From contig JAJTID010000141.1 of assembly GCA_021300155.1 (NCBI GenBank), positions 1-59,916 of the forward strand: DNA of 59,916 nucleotides, read 5' to 3'. This DNA is from Pirellula sp. (GTDB lineage: Bacteria; Planctomycetota; Planctomycetia; Pirellulales; Pirellulaceae). The notes under the pieces were generated by a model. That model saw only the letters and a program-made list of their open reading frames with translations, did no database searches and was not told where the DNA came from. Below, piece after piece: positions 9,021 through 17,517 of this stretch (its first letter is position 1; each line of letters begins with the position of its first letter). Both the position numbers and the translations under genes were made by a program.

Positions 9021-10478
9021 ATGTGTCGTTCCCGTTTCGCTAAGCCTTTCTGTTTGATAGTCTCAGTTCTGCTAACCACTAGCCCTTGGTTTCCGGACAG
9101 CAGGCAACAAATGTCATTTGGCCAGGAAGCCCTGCCTTCGAATCGAAGAACTGTCATGGATGCGATTCGTTCCATCGACACTTTGAATGAGAAGGAAGCC
9201 GAGTCGCTGGTTGCTTTTCTCGAACAGAGTATTGAAAAGGATAGCGTCGACACCCTCGCGCACTGTGGGCTTGCGATCATGCAGTTTCGTGCGCGATCGT
9301 TTGATGCTGCAAAGCTGTCGTTTGAAAAGGCGGGAGCCGCTAACGCAGCACGTCCCACGCGCCTCACAACGGCTAAGTTTCAGCTCGTCTGTGCTATCAA
9401 TACCGAAGACGCCGAATTAGCGACATCCCTTTTTCAATCGCTACTCAACGCGTGCCAGCGGGAATCGACTCCCATTGCACTTCGGAAATCCTATTGCGAG
9501 TGGATGGGTGAAGTGATTGGCGTGCTGGATTTCGAAGAAGCCAAGTCACCGATTGCATCGGAGATCCTTACCAAAGCAAAGAAGTCTCTAATGGGAATAG
9601 CGGAAACCAAATTGGCTCAGGCGTTTACCGATCGATATACACTCTCTCACCTAAAGGCATTGGAGATCCGTAAGGCTTTACTTCGCTTTGAGGAGATCGG
9701 GGAAGCTGGTTTACAAGAGCTAGACAAATCGCTTTCGGACGATATCGAAAAGGCTGAACAAACACTGGCCGATGCGTTGAAGGAGTCACGAGAAATTTCG
9801 AATGAAACGCAGACAGCACTCAAGACTCTGCGATTAGAGCTGCTGAGTATTCGAGATCAGCTGCGCAAAAACGAAGCAGAATCGGCAAGACCAGGTCCTG
9901 GCATGCCAATCCCAGTACCTCAACCCCTCGGTCCGCCACCAAGACCCATTCGCGAAGCGATCTACGTTGACCCCTTCTACCTTCGATTAGTTGTCGAAAT
10001 CGTCGATGGGAGACGAATTGAAAGATACGTTCGCGAGCGTCGAGACTTTCGCGACATCGAAGCAGAACGTAACAACATTTTCCAAAGGCAAATGATCCAG
10101 TACCAATCGCTCATGGATAGCTACAATATTCAGCAAGCAAACTATTCCCAATACCAAAAAGACTTAGCTGCTTGGCGAAAAAGCGAAGACGAGAGACGCA
10201 AACAGTTGGCACAGCAACGTCGCGATCTAGAAGGAATCAGCGTTGCAACCAAAGCAAACATTGATGCGATCGAGAGCAAGAAGAAGGATACTTCGGAAGT
10301 TACAGCGATTCGCAATCAAATTTCTCTATGGAAAACGGAGCGAGATTCGTATCGGAGCGTTTTGGAAGCAACAAAGTCCGGAAATCCACATCGGGCGCTT
10401 CGACCTCGGACGCTTTCTCCTTCATTAATCACAGACGAGAAGAACTTACTCTTGAAGCAGCTCGCAGAGATCCAGTAA
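9021..10478 (+). CDS. Secreted coiled-coil protein of unknown function
   Basis: The ATG at 9021 follows a GTG alternative at 9009 in the same frame. The N-terminus has a basic start and a hydrophobic stretch (FCLIVSVLLTTSPWF), most likely a signal peptide. Residues about 40-170 look like two or three TPR-style helix pairs (HCGLAIMQFRARSFDAAKLS). Residues about 220-290 are coiled coil, followed by a proline-rich linker (PGMPIPVPQPLGPPPRP), a short beta segment (FYLRLVVEIVDGRRIERYVR) and a second long coiled coil to residue about 450. No enzyme motif was seen. It is divergent from the ThuA fusion and has no operon partner. A structural envelope role is possible but only inferred. Confidence 0.75.
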   Translation: MCRSRFAKPFCLIVSVLLTTSPWFPDSRQQMSFGQEALPSNRRTVMDAIRSIDTLNEKEAESLVAFLEQSIEKDSVDTLAHCGLAIMQFRARSFDAAKLSFEKAGAANAARPTRLTTAKFQLVCAINTEDAELATSLFQSLLNACQRESTPIALRKSYCEWMGEVIGVLDFEEAKSPIASEILTKAKKSLMGIAETKLAQAFTDRYTLSHLKALEIRKALLRFEEIGEAGLQELDKSLSDDIEKAEQTLADALKESREISNETQTALKTLRLELLSIRDQLRKNEAESARPGPGMPIPVPQPLGPPPRPIREAIYVDPFYLRLVVEIVDGRRIERYVRERRDFRDIEAERNNIFQRQMIQYQSLMDSYNIQQANYSQYQKDLAAWRKSEDERRKQLAQQRRDLEGISVATKANIDAIESKKKDTSEVTAIRNQISLWKTERDSYRSVLEATKSGNPHRALRPRTLSPSLITDEKNLLLKQLAEIQ

Positions 10479-10606
10479 CGATCTTATAAGCCATCTCGGC
10501 TACCCGTTACTTTTCGCAAGAACTCGACCAGAGCTCGTTGCTACCCCACTTCAACTTGAGCGAACATGGGCAAGACGTCATGGAATAGGTCCTACACCCG
10601 TAAAAG

Positions 10607-10858
10607 CTAATCTCTTTTTTGCACGGGCGGCCCGATCATCGCAACCACCTTAATCTCAGCAGTCGAACTGTTCTTGTAACCGCTTCGCTCAACCGCCGCT
10701 TCTAACAGGGATCGCACTCGATCTGCATAAGATCCGGTTCCAGATACGTCAATCGATACGGGCACACCAGGTTTAAGCAAGAAAACGGACGGATCCAGTA
10801 CCTGAAGGCCAATGGAGGGCGTGAATAGCATGCGATAAACCTCGATGTTAGGAACCAT
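10607..10858 (-). pseudogene. Gene fragment (83 aa), possible remnant of a larger planctomycete secreted protein
   Basis: The reading VFLLKPGVPVSIDVSG, then ADRVRSLLEAAVERSGYK, then AEIKVVAMIG looks like a conserved domain piece: a beta strand, an amphipathic helix, and a strand. It has no signal peptide or N-terminal domain, and a stop lies directly upstream of the ATG. The tail (PPVQKRD) breaks off abruptly. I have the impression of a C-terminal module seen in planctomycete proteins with promoter-like names, but cannot name it. It may be a decayed gene or a small intact protein. Confidence 0.35.
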
Positions 10859-11129
10859 ACCGATTTAGCGTTAAAGTCATTCTGCAGTTCTCGAGCCTAG
10901 CTGCGGAAATTCTCGCTCGAAATCCAACGCGCGATAGGACCACAGGTGGAGTCCTTTTCCATCGGCACGTTTTATCTGGAAACGCGGCCTCGAAACATCC
11001 ATTCCCAAACGGGAGTGTCGCTTCGTCGTTGTGCATATGTCCCTCTACTATTGCCACTGGACACGGTTCAGTCATTAAAGTTCAGGACCTTTTGCACATC
11101 GAATACACGAACCGGCTCGCTTTGTGTTG
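10859..11129. other. Intergenic stretch without recognisable gene
   Basis: Open frames on both strands here do not read like protein. I see no palindrome, tRNA or clear promoter. Together with the fragment at 10607-10858 it makes a gene-poor gap between the coiled-coil gene and the arylsulfatase. Confidence 0.4.
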
Positions 11130-13469
11130 CTATTTCACTTGCACGGTCACTTTCTCGATACGTCCGGTGAATGCATTACGCTCGCCTTCACCGTAGCTCT
11201 TGTCTACTGCGGTGCCCGTGTCTATTCCGGTGTCAGCGGTATCGTCCAGGGAAAAGGTGTTAGGCTGCGTATACTTGATCGTTCCTGAACCAGCGACTTC
11301 ATCGTCGATGGAAAGGGTCACAGTCCCACCCTTGCCGCGCTCGTTGGGATTGCCATCGTAAGCAAAGGACATTTTCACGGAATGCCTACCTGGAGTGAGC
11401 GACTTCTTGCCTGCGGTAACAAAGCTTTCCAGACCGAGAAAGTTATAGGTATACATCGGCATGTTGTCCTTTATCCAGAAACACCAGCCGCCAAACTGCC
11501 CCCCTTGTGCCAAAAGCACACCATTACTCTTCGTGCCCACTTCCACCACGGCGGTGATTTCCACCGATGTATTCTTCACATTGATGAACGCGTTCTCTGG
11601 AATGTAGACCATGCCTGGGAAAACAGTCAGCGATTTTCGCCCATCCATCAGGTCAGGCCGACCGGCCACCTTGGCATCGAAACGCTCGATGGTCCGATCG
11701 TCGATCGGTAACACATGATTTGCGATTGCTTCTGTTGTAAAGAGGTTCTGTAGTTCCTTCAGTTTGGATGCGTTCTTGGAGGCCAGGTCGGTGCTCATGC
11801 TGAAGTCCTCATCCACGTTGTAGAGTTCCCATGCATCCTCGGTGAGAACATGACGCGGCCTTCCTTCCCACGGCGCTTTGTGCACCGTGCCTGCAAACCA
11901 GCCATCGTGGTAGATTCCGCGGTTGCCAGCAATTTCAAAATACTGCGTCTTTCGTTTACCCGTCGCGGTGGCATTGTCGAAGCTGTACGCCATACTTACG
12001 CCCTCGATGGGGCGTTGTGCAACGCCGTTCACCATTCGTGGAGCTGGCACCTTGGCTGCTTCGAACACGGTGGGGGCGATATCGATCACGTGGTGAAACT
12101 GATTGCGCACTTCGCCCTTGGCCTTGATACCATTTGGCCAGTGAATCACCAAACCATTACGCGTACCACCAAAATTGCTCGCCACCTGTTTCGTCCAAGT
12201 GAAGGGGGTGTTGCCTGCCACAGCCCATCCAGCCGCGAAGTGGTTGAAGCAATCGGGGCCACCCAATTCGTCATAGTGTGCCATCTGCATGTCCAGCGTC
12301 TCCTGCACGCCGTTAAAGTAGGTCATTTCGTTGTACATTCCGATCATCCCGCCCTCGGCACTGGAACCGTTATCACCCACCTGATAAACGATCAGGGTAT
12401 TGTCCAATTGTCCCATCGCCGCGAGTGCATCCACCAGGCGCCCGACCTCATGGTCGGTATGTGAAGCGAAACCTGCAAACACTTCCATTTGTCGGGCGAA
12501 GAGCTTTTGTTCAGCCGGAGTTAGCTTGTTCCAATCCTTAATATCGGCGGGCTTCGGAGCTAGCTTGGTTCCTTTGGGAACAACGCCAAGCGCGATCTGT
12601 CGGGCCAGCGTCTGTTCACGTAGCTTGTCCCAGCCATTGTCGAACTGGCCTTTGTATTTGGCGATCCACTCTTTGGGAGCATGGTGCGGGGCGTGGGTGG
12701 CACCTGTAGAGAAGTACATCATAAATGGCTTATCAGGCGTTAGAGCCTTCTCCGCACGCATCCATGCGATGGCATGGTCCGTCATGTCGGTGGTGAAGTG
12801 GTAGTTCGGATCTCCTACAGGCTTGCGCATAGGGGTGGTTCCGTGGGTGATCATCGGATCCCATTGGTTGGTCTCACCGCCGATGAAGCCATAAAACTCA
12901 TCAAAGCCGCTACGTGTCGGCCAACGATCGAAAGGTCCGCTAACACTCCCTTCCCAAGGCGGCGTTTCGTGATACTTTCCATAGGCAGCGGTGGCAAAGC
13001 CGTTTTGTCGTAGAACCTCGGCCATAGGGGTAATAGTGTCGGGGCGAATCCCAGTGTTACCTGGGAAAGCCGTGGCCACCTCCATGATCGCGCCGGCGTT
13101 GTTGCTATGGTGGTTGTAGCCAGTAAGCAAGGCAGTGCGTGTGGGGCTGCAAAGAGCCGTGGTGTGCATGCGGTTGTACTTCAATCCGTTGGCCGCAAGG
13201 CGGTCCAAAGTAGGCATAGCGCAAGGCCCTCCAAAGGCGCTGCTATGTCCAAAACCGATGTCATCGATGAGGATCACGATTACGTTAGGCGCTCCGGCCG
13301 GCGCCTTCAACTCGAATCGCTGCGGCGCCTTTGCATCGCGTGCATCGAGCGTGGTGATGGACGCGGGCTTCGGCTGCGGTATCGGAAGAACAGTTCGGTC
13401 TATGTCTTGAGCCTCTGCAGTAAAGGTCAAGATTAGGCTGCATAGGGCGGCGAGAAACTTTGTTTTCAT
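11130..13469 (-). CDS. Secreted arylsulfatase (long PAS type, 779 aa)
   Basis: The start is the ATG at 13469, preceded by a GAGG ribosome site about 7 bases upstream; it gives signal peptide MKTKFLAALCSLILTFTAEA. The sulfatase domain begins NVIVILIDDIGFG, with Asp69-Asp70 as metal ligands. The formylglycine cysteine is Cys107 in CSPTRTALLTG, which needs maturation by a formylglycine-generating enzyme. Further family marks are AAYGKYH, TGATHAPHHAPKEW and GDNGSSAEGG. The length and C-terminal beta-rich domain (about 590-779) match long Pseudomonas-type arylsulfatases. It hydrolyses sulfate esters, probably from sulfated polysaccharides or small aryl sulfates. Base composition looks richer in G+C than its neighbours, which may mean later acquisition. 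Confidence 0.93.
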   Translation of the reverse strand: MKTKFLAALCSLILTFTAEAQDIDRTVLPIPQPKPASITTLDARDAKAPQRFELKAPAGAPNVIVILIDDIGFGHSSAFGGPCAMPTLDRLAANGLKYNRMHTTALCSPTRTALLTGYNHHSNNAGAIMEVATAFPGNTGIRPDTITPMAEVLRQNGFATAAYGKYHETPPWEGSVSGPFDRWPTRSGFDEFYGFIGGETNQWDPMITHGTTPMRKPVGDPNYHFTTDMTDHAIAWMRAEKALTPDKPFMMYFSTGATHAPHHAPKEWIAKYKGQFDNGWDKLREQTLARQIALGVVPKGTKLAPKPADIKDWNKLTPAEQKLFARQMEVFAGFASHTDHEVGRLVDALAAMGQLDNTLIVYQVGDNGSSAEGGMIGMYNEMTYFNGVQETLDMQMAHYDELGGPDCFNHFAAGWAVAGNTPFTWTKQVASNFGGTRNGLVIHWPNGIKAKGEVRNQFHHVIDIAPTVFEAAKVPAPRMVNGVAQRPIEGVSMAYSFDNATATGKRKTQYFEIAGNRGIYHDGWFAGTVHKAPWEGRPRHVLTEDAWELYNVDEDFSMSTDLASKNASKLKELQNLFTTEAIANHVLPIDDRTIERFDAKVAGRPDLMDGRKSLTVFPGMVYIPENAFINVKNTSVEITAVVEVGTKSNGVLLAQGGQFGGWCFWIKDNMPMYTYNFLGLESFVTAGKKSLTPGRHSVKMSFAYDGNPNERGKGGTVTLSIDDEVAGSGTIKYTQPNTFSLDDTADTGIDTGTAVDKSYGEGERNAFTGRIEKVTVQVK

Positions 13470-13796
13470 GACGAAGGACCTCATTCTAGTACTAAATGCT
13501 AATCAGCTTTACCCAGGTTCCCACCTCGATCTGACGTTCGCCCATTGTAGCTCCAATACCATCGCTAGGTCCACCGGCAACCCAGCTAGGTATCGGTGCA
13601 ATTGAAAGACAGCAACTCCACCAATCCAACCCGTAAATCTAACGCTACGTGAACTGTGAATGACACGGCCGATCGTAAAGGGGCCGCCACTCTGCGCATT
13701 CTTTGGCAACGTATGCTGTGAATCGTCCTGTGTTAAATTTCTCCTTTTTCACAAAATCCCAAAAGGCGACGGGGTTTGGAATGCTTGTTACCGAAC
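13470..13796. other. Intergenic region, no gene supported
   Basis: About 330 bases between the arylsulfatase start and the beta-helix gene stop. A 66-codon minus frame (13509-13709) exists but has no start context and no family look. The GAGG ribosome site of the arylsulfatase lies at its left end. No terminator hairpin was seen. Confidence 0.4.
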
Positions 13797-15455
13797 TTAC
13801 TTTTGTTCTCGAGTTCTGTCTTCTATAGCCAGAAGCCCTGCATTGTCTCGAATCGAAACATGTTTGCAGCCTAACGGCTCAGGAATCGACCTGACTGGTC
13901 CAGAAAACGTATTGTTTACTACCTGGATACGATCGCCACCGGGAGCAAAAGTCATCGCATGAGCCGCATGCGAACCACTGATGAATAGATTTCCTTCGAC
14001 GATGACATTTCCATACGTTCCGTTCGGCTCATGTGTTGTGAAGTACAACTCTGGATATAGTTCGTAGTCACCTGTTATAAAAGTGCGTCGGCCGAACTTC
14101 GGGTCGGGTTGGCACTTGGTGGTGTTGTTGACGAAAATATTATTCGACAACACGAAATTGCGAGGCTGATTGATCCATGAGCCGCGTCCTCCACCACGGA
14201 ACGTATTGCCAGAAATGACAATATCTTCGCAAGACTTCTCCACGCTGATGACTCGAGATCCATTGGTGCCATCCACGATGTTGCCAGTCACCGACGCATT
14301 CTTGCAGTACTCAGCAAGAAAGAAGGCACCCATGCGTGAACCCGTGATATGATTGCCGCTAAAAACGACGCCATTACATTTCTGGATGTGCATGGTGTCG
14401 CCCAAAGCGCTGAATCGACACCCTTGAACAGTGACATTCCGACAACCGACGAAATCAAATGCGCCCTTTCCTGGGCCGCTTCCTTTAGGAGCATATAGTG
14501 CAAGATGCGACTGAAATAGATTCGTGATCAACTTGATGTCAGATCCTGCTCCCGCCGAAAATCGAATGGCGGGTCCATGAACTGAATCCGAAATGCGAAT
14601 AAAGTTTGGTTGGCTTTCAATAACGAAGTACTGACGGCCCTTCACGATGTTTTTGGGAAGCTCCGTACCAAAGAAGCAAACGGAGTCGTATCCTCGTTCG
14701 GACTCAGAACCGACACGTGATTGCGAAACCGGCAGTACTTTTTTGTTATCGAAGGAAATTCGATCATCATTTTCCGCAATCCGCAACTCTGTGCTTATCA
14801 AGTCATGACGAAAGTACTTCTGAGCCATTGCTCGATGTACATCGTCAAATTCCTCAGGCCAAACCATGATCTGCCAGAGAAATCCATAGTCCCACATGAA
14901 CTTACCAGTGCGCTCAAAATTGCAATTCTCGAGTGAGACATTCTGCGCGAATGTCGCGATGTCCCGTTCGCTCCCTGTCTGTGCCGCTCCAAGAACCGTG
15001 ACAGCCGCACCTGCAAGCCCGTTGCTGGAGATGTCGCTGAACTTCAGTTCTTTCGTTTCACCGCCAACCGTCGTTGATATGACGATTGCACGCGTGCTCG
15101 CATTCGGAGGCCAAGTGTTCCGAGCCCTTGCTGGGTCAAACACATGACCTTCGAAGTGTCCTCCTCGCCAGCGGAAGTTACAGATGTCTTGGCCGCTAAA
15201 GAGAACAATGCGAGCCTGGTCTTCGAGTGAATCAGGAAGATGAAATCTGCATCCATCCGCGTTTACACTTAAGTTGGACTTCAGTTCGATCGGTTGCAAA
15301 CCATCCAGAAAATAATCGCCAGGAGGGAGCAATATTGTCGAATACTCTTTAGCTTGTGAAAAGAGCGTGCGTAGTTTGTGACTGTCGTCAGCATTGGCAA
15401 TTGCCCCAAGAGTCGACAGAACAAAAGTGATGATAAGACAAAAGCGGATTTTCAT
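13797..15455 (-). CDS. Secreted right-handed parallel beta-helix protein
   Basis: A signal peptide is clear (MKIRFCLIITFVLSTLGAIA). After a short N-terminal region (LLPPGDYFLDGL), typical of pectate-lyase-like beta helices, the sequence has successive coil repeats of the form NVTVQGCRFSALGD, GVVFSGNHITGSR, ASVTGNIVDGTNGS, IVISGNTFRGG and FVLSNNIFVNNT. This fold is used by polysaccharide lyases and glycan hydrolases and by some surface proteins. No specific catalytic triad could be assigned. It lies between two sulfatases on the same strand, which favours a role in binding or cutting a sulfated polysaccharide. Spacing to the upstream sulfatase stop is 52 bases, so cotranscription is plausible. 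Confidence 0.85.
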   Translation of the reverse strand: MKIRFCLIITFVLSTLGAIANADDSHKLRTLFSQAKEYSTILLPPGDYFLDGLQPIELKSNLSVNADGCRFHLPDSLEDQARIVLFSGQDICNFRWRGGHFEGHVFDPARARNTWPPNASTRAIVISTTVGGETKELKFSDISSNGLAGAAVTVLGAAQTGSERDIATFAQNVSLENCNFERTGKFMWDYGFLWQIMVWPEEFDDVHRAMAQKYFRHDLISTELRIAENDDRISFDNKKVLPVSQSRVGSESERGYDSVCFFGTELPKNIVKGRQYFVIESQPNFIRISDSVHGPAIRFSAGAGSDIKLITNLFQSHLALYAPKGSGPGKGAFDFVGCRNVTVQGCRFSALGDTMHIQKCNGVVFSGNHITGSRMGAFFLAEYCKNASVTGNIVDGTNGSRVISVEKSCEDIVISGNTFRGGGRGSWINQPRNFVLSNNIFVNNTTKCQPDPKFGRRTFITGDYELYPELYFTTHEPNGTYGNVIVEGNLFISGSHAAHAMTFAPGGDRIQVVNNTFSGPVRSIPEPLGCKHVSIRDNAGLLAIEDRTREQK

Positions 15456-15507
15456 TTCCTTCTAAAATCTAGGGATAACGATGAACAACGAGTCGCCACG
15501 CTAGGAT

Positions 15508-17010
15508 CTACGGCTTGACCAGCAACGGTGCCCACATTTCTTGCTTCACTTCAGGGATTTGGCCAGACGCGGGCATCGTTGTTTTGATCGCATCCCGCAA
15601 TTGTCTGGATAATGCTGCCAGCGTCTCGGATTGCTTTGAATCGGAAGCCAAGTTGGTCAGTTCGTTTGGATCCGATTGATGATCGTAGAGTTCCTTCCCT
15701 TCCGTTCCAGAGTCCCATTCGGTATATCGCCATCGTTCGGTTCGAAGTGAATAACCAAAAAACTGTTTGGCATCGGCTGCGTTTTGGTTGCGGCCCGGTT
15801 TCGGACGCGTGACTTGCGTAATCGCCCAGCCTCTCCCTTTGGCATTCGTATCCTTGAGAATCGGCACCAAGCTCTGACCTTGCAAATTGCTAGGTTTGGG
15901 TACATTGCATAACTCTGCCAGTGTCGGAAACAAATCGATATGCGATACTGGCGCTTTAGAGACGGAGTTCGGTTTAGTGATTCCAGGAGCTACGATCAGT
16001 AAAGGCACACGCGCGCTTTCCTCAAACAAACTCATCTTCTGCCATAGGCCATGTTCACCGGTGTGGTACCCATGATCACTAGTGAAAACGATGATTGTAT
16101 TATTCGACAGCCCTAGTCGATCTAGTTCGTTGATTACGACTCCCACTTGAGCGTCCATAAAGCTGATGCTTGCATAGTAGGCTTGCATCGCTTGTCGACG
16201 AAGATCGTCTGTGAGTTTGTCCTGTTCTTTCTTGTAACTGCCAAGTGCGGCTTTGGGCAGGTCCTTTTGATCCTCGGCGACATTTTGAACCACGCGCATT
16301 TGGGATTCTGGATGCCAACCAAAATAAGGATCCTTTGGAGCAACGTAAGGAGTATGCGGTCGGAAGAAACCCAATGCTAAAAAAAATGGTCGACTTTTAT
16401 CGCGAGCGCATCGCTCCAAGACCCAATTGGCATCTGAAGCCATCTTTGCGTCCGTGTGGTGCTCGTCGCTCTTGGGCGACGCATACCAACTGAGAGTGCC
16501 ACCAAACTGATTGGGGGTTAGTGTTGTGATCTTTGGATGTTCTTCTAATCGGTCGACACCGGCAGGGTTAAGCTCGAGTTCCCACGAAGCAGGATCGTCA
16601 TGCCCGTTCGTTCCGATCGAGTTTGGAACATTATAGTGGTACAGTTTTCCGATCCTCGCAGCGAAGTAGCCCGCATTTCGGAATGCCTGCGAGAGGCTCA
16701 GTTGGTCGGGAATCGATTGACGAAAGATTTGGCTATTCTTGTGAATACCAGTACTGTTGGGATATAGACCCGTTAGCAGAGAATTGCGACTGGGACCACA
16801 CAAAGGGAATGCGCAGTATGCCAAATCAAATCGAACGCCACGGGCCGCGAGTTTGTCGATATTCGGCGTCTTGGCCTTTGGATCACCATAGCAACCAAGC
16901 AAATTGTTTAAGTCATCGGAGATGATGAAGAGAACATTCTTCTTCGTCTCTTGAGCCGTTGCGACAGCGCTTGAAAGAAGAAACAAACCCAGAGCGAGCC
17001 AAGATTTCAT
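15508..17010 (-). CDS. Secreted sulfatase, iduronate-2-sulfatase-like (500 aa)
   Basis: The frame is open far upstream, but the ATG at 17010 gives a proper signal peptide (MKSWLALGLFLLSSAVATAQ) and the normal family length. The core begins NVLFIISDDLNN, with Asp32-Asp33 metal ligands. The formylglycine cysteine is Cys71 in CGPSRNSLLTG. Other marks are KLYHYNVPN, FFLALGFFRPHTPYVAPK, FTSDHGYHTGEHGLWQK and the C-terminal LYDHQSDPNELTNLA. This set fits the iduronate-2-sulfatase-like subgroup that is expanded in planctomycetes. It is probably exported and acts on sulfated glycans. It is followed downstream by the beta-helix gene. The 500 bases upstream hold hairpin repeats rather than a gene. Confidence 0.93.
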   Translation of the reverse strand: MKSWLALGLFLLSSAVATAQETKKNVLFIISDDLNNLLGCYGDPKAKTPNIDKLAARGVRFDLAYCAFPLCGPSRNSLLTGLYPNSTGIHKNSQIFRQSIPDQLSLSQAFRNAGYFAARIGKLYHYNVPNSIGTNGHDDPASWELELNPAGVDRLEEHPKITTLTPNQFGGTLSWYASPKSDEHHTDAKMASDANWVLERCARDKSRPFFLALGFFRPHTPYVAPKDPYFGWHPESQMRVVQNVAEDQKDLPKAALGSYKKEQDKLTDDLRRQAMQAYYASISFMDAQVGVVINELDRLGLSNNTIIVFTSDHGYHTGEHGLWQKMSLFEESARVPLLIVAPGITKPNSVSKAPVSHIDLFPTLAELCNVPKPSNLQGQSLVPILKDTNAKGRGWAITQVTRPKPGRNQNAADAKQFFGYSLRTERWRYTEWDSGTEGKELYDHQSDPNELTNLASDSKQSETLAALSRQLRDAIKTTMPASGQIPEVKQEMWAPLLVKP

Positions 17011-17517
17011 AAGAGTTACTTTCACCAACGAATCAGAGAGGATACTTTGCAATTTCAGGCCGGGCCAAACCACAATACCTTCCGAAAGGCATTCCGGAGA
17101 AGTATACCAACCTATTGTATCCTCGCGGAACATGCAGCGACTGCTAACACCACATAGCGACAAAAGTCTCGAATTTCCAAGAGTTTCCACCATACGCTTT
17201 GCCGCCAAACGCCTGGCAAGCTCCAGGCGCAAATGGCATTCTAATTGCGACTTCACTCTTTCGTTTTGCTTCATGCTTTGTGCTGATGAGGCTACTACGC
17301 TGCTCGTCAGCGTCGGGCCGTAGCCACAATCAGACAGCGGATACGTGTCGCAATACGCCACGATGCTGCTCGTCAGAGTGAAGCAATGGTCAGACCCGCG
17401 GATGGGCACTTGACCAGCATCCTTCGTTGATAAGCAATGCAGTGATGCCGAAACCTACCTTGGCTTGGTTGGTTTCGGCTATCGTCCCACGTTGACGAGC
17501 AACGTTCTAATGCTCAA
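17011..17517. repeat. Gene-free region with three short covarying hairpins (conserved CTCGT loop)
   Basis: Three related 17-base units lie at 17297-17313, 17363-17379 and 17489-17505. The first is ACGCTG-CTCGT-CAGCGT, the second ATGCTG-CTCGT-CAGAGT, and the third, in opposite orientation, ACGTTG-ACGAG-CAACGT. The loop is constant while the stem changes with compensation between copies 1 and 3. Each unit on the minus strand sits in a longer repeat containing GTCTGA. Between 17011 and 17290 nothing else was recognised. The translated repeats form a spurious N-terminal extension of the sulfatase frame. Confidence 0.7.

Noticed and set aside
13509-13709. 66-codon minus frame between the arylsulfatase and beta-helix genes
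   Set aside because: No start context and no recognisable motif; probably chance.
17011-17409. N-terminal extension of the sulfatase frame
   Set aside because: It translates the hairpin repeats and has no ribosome site; the signal peptide starts at 17010.
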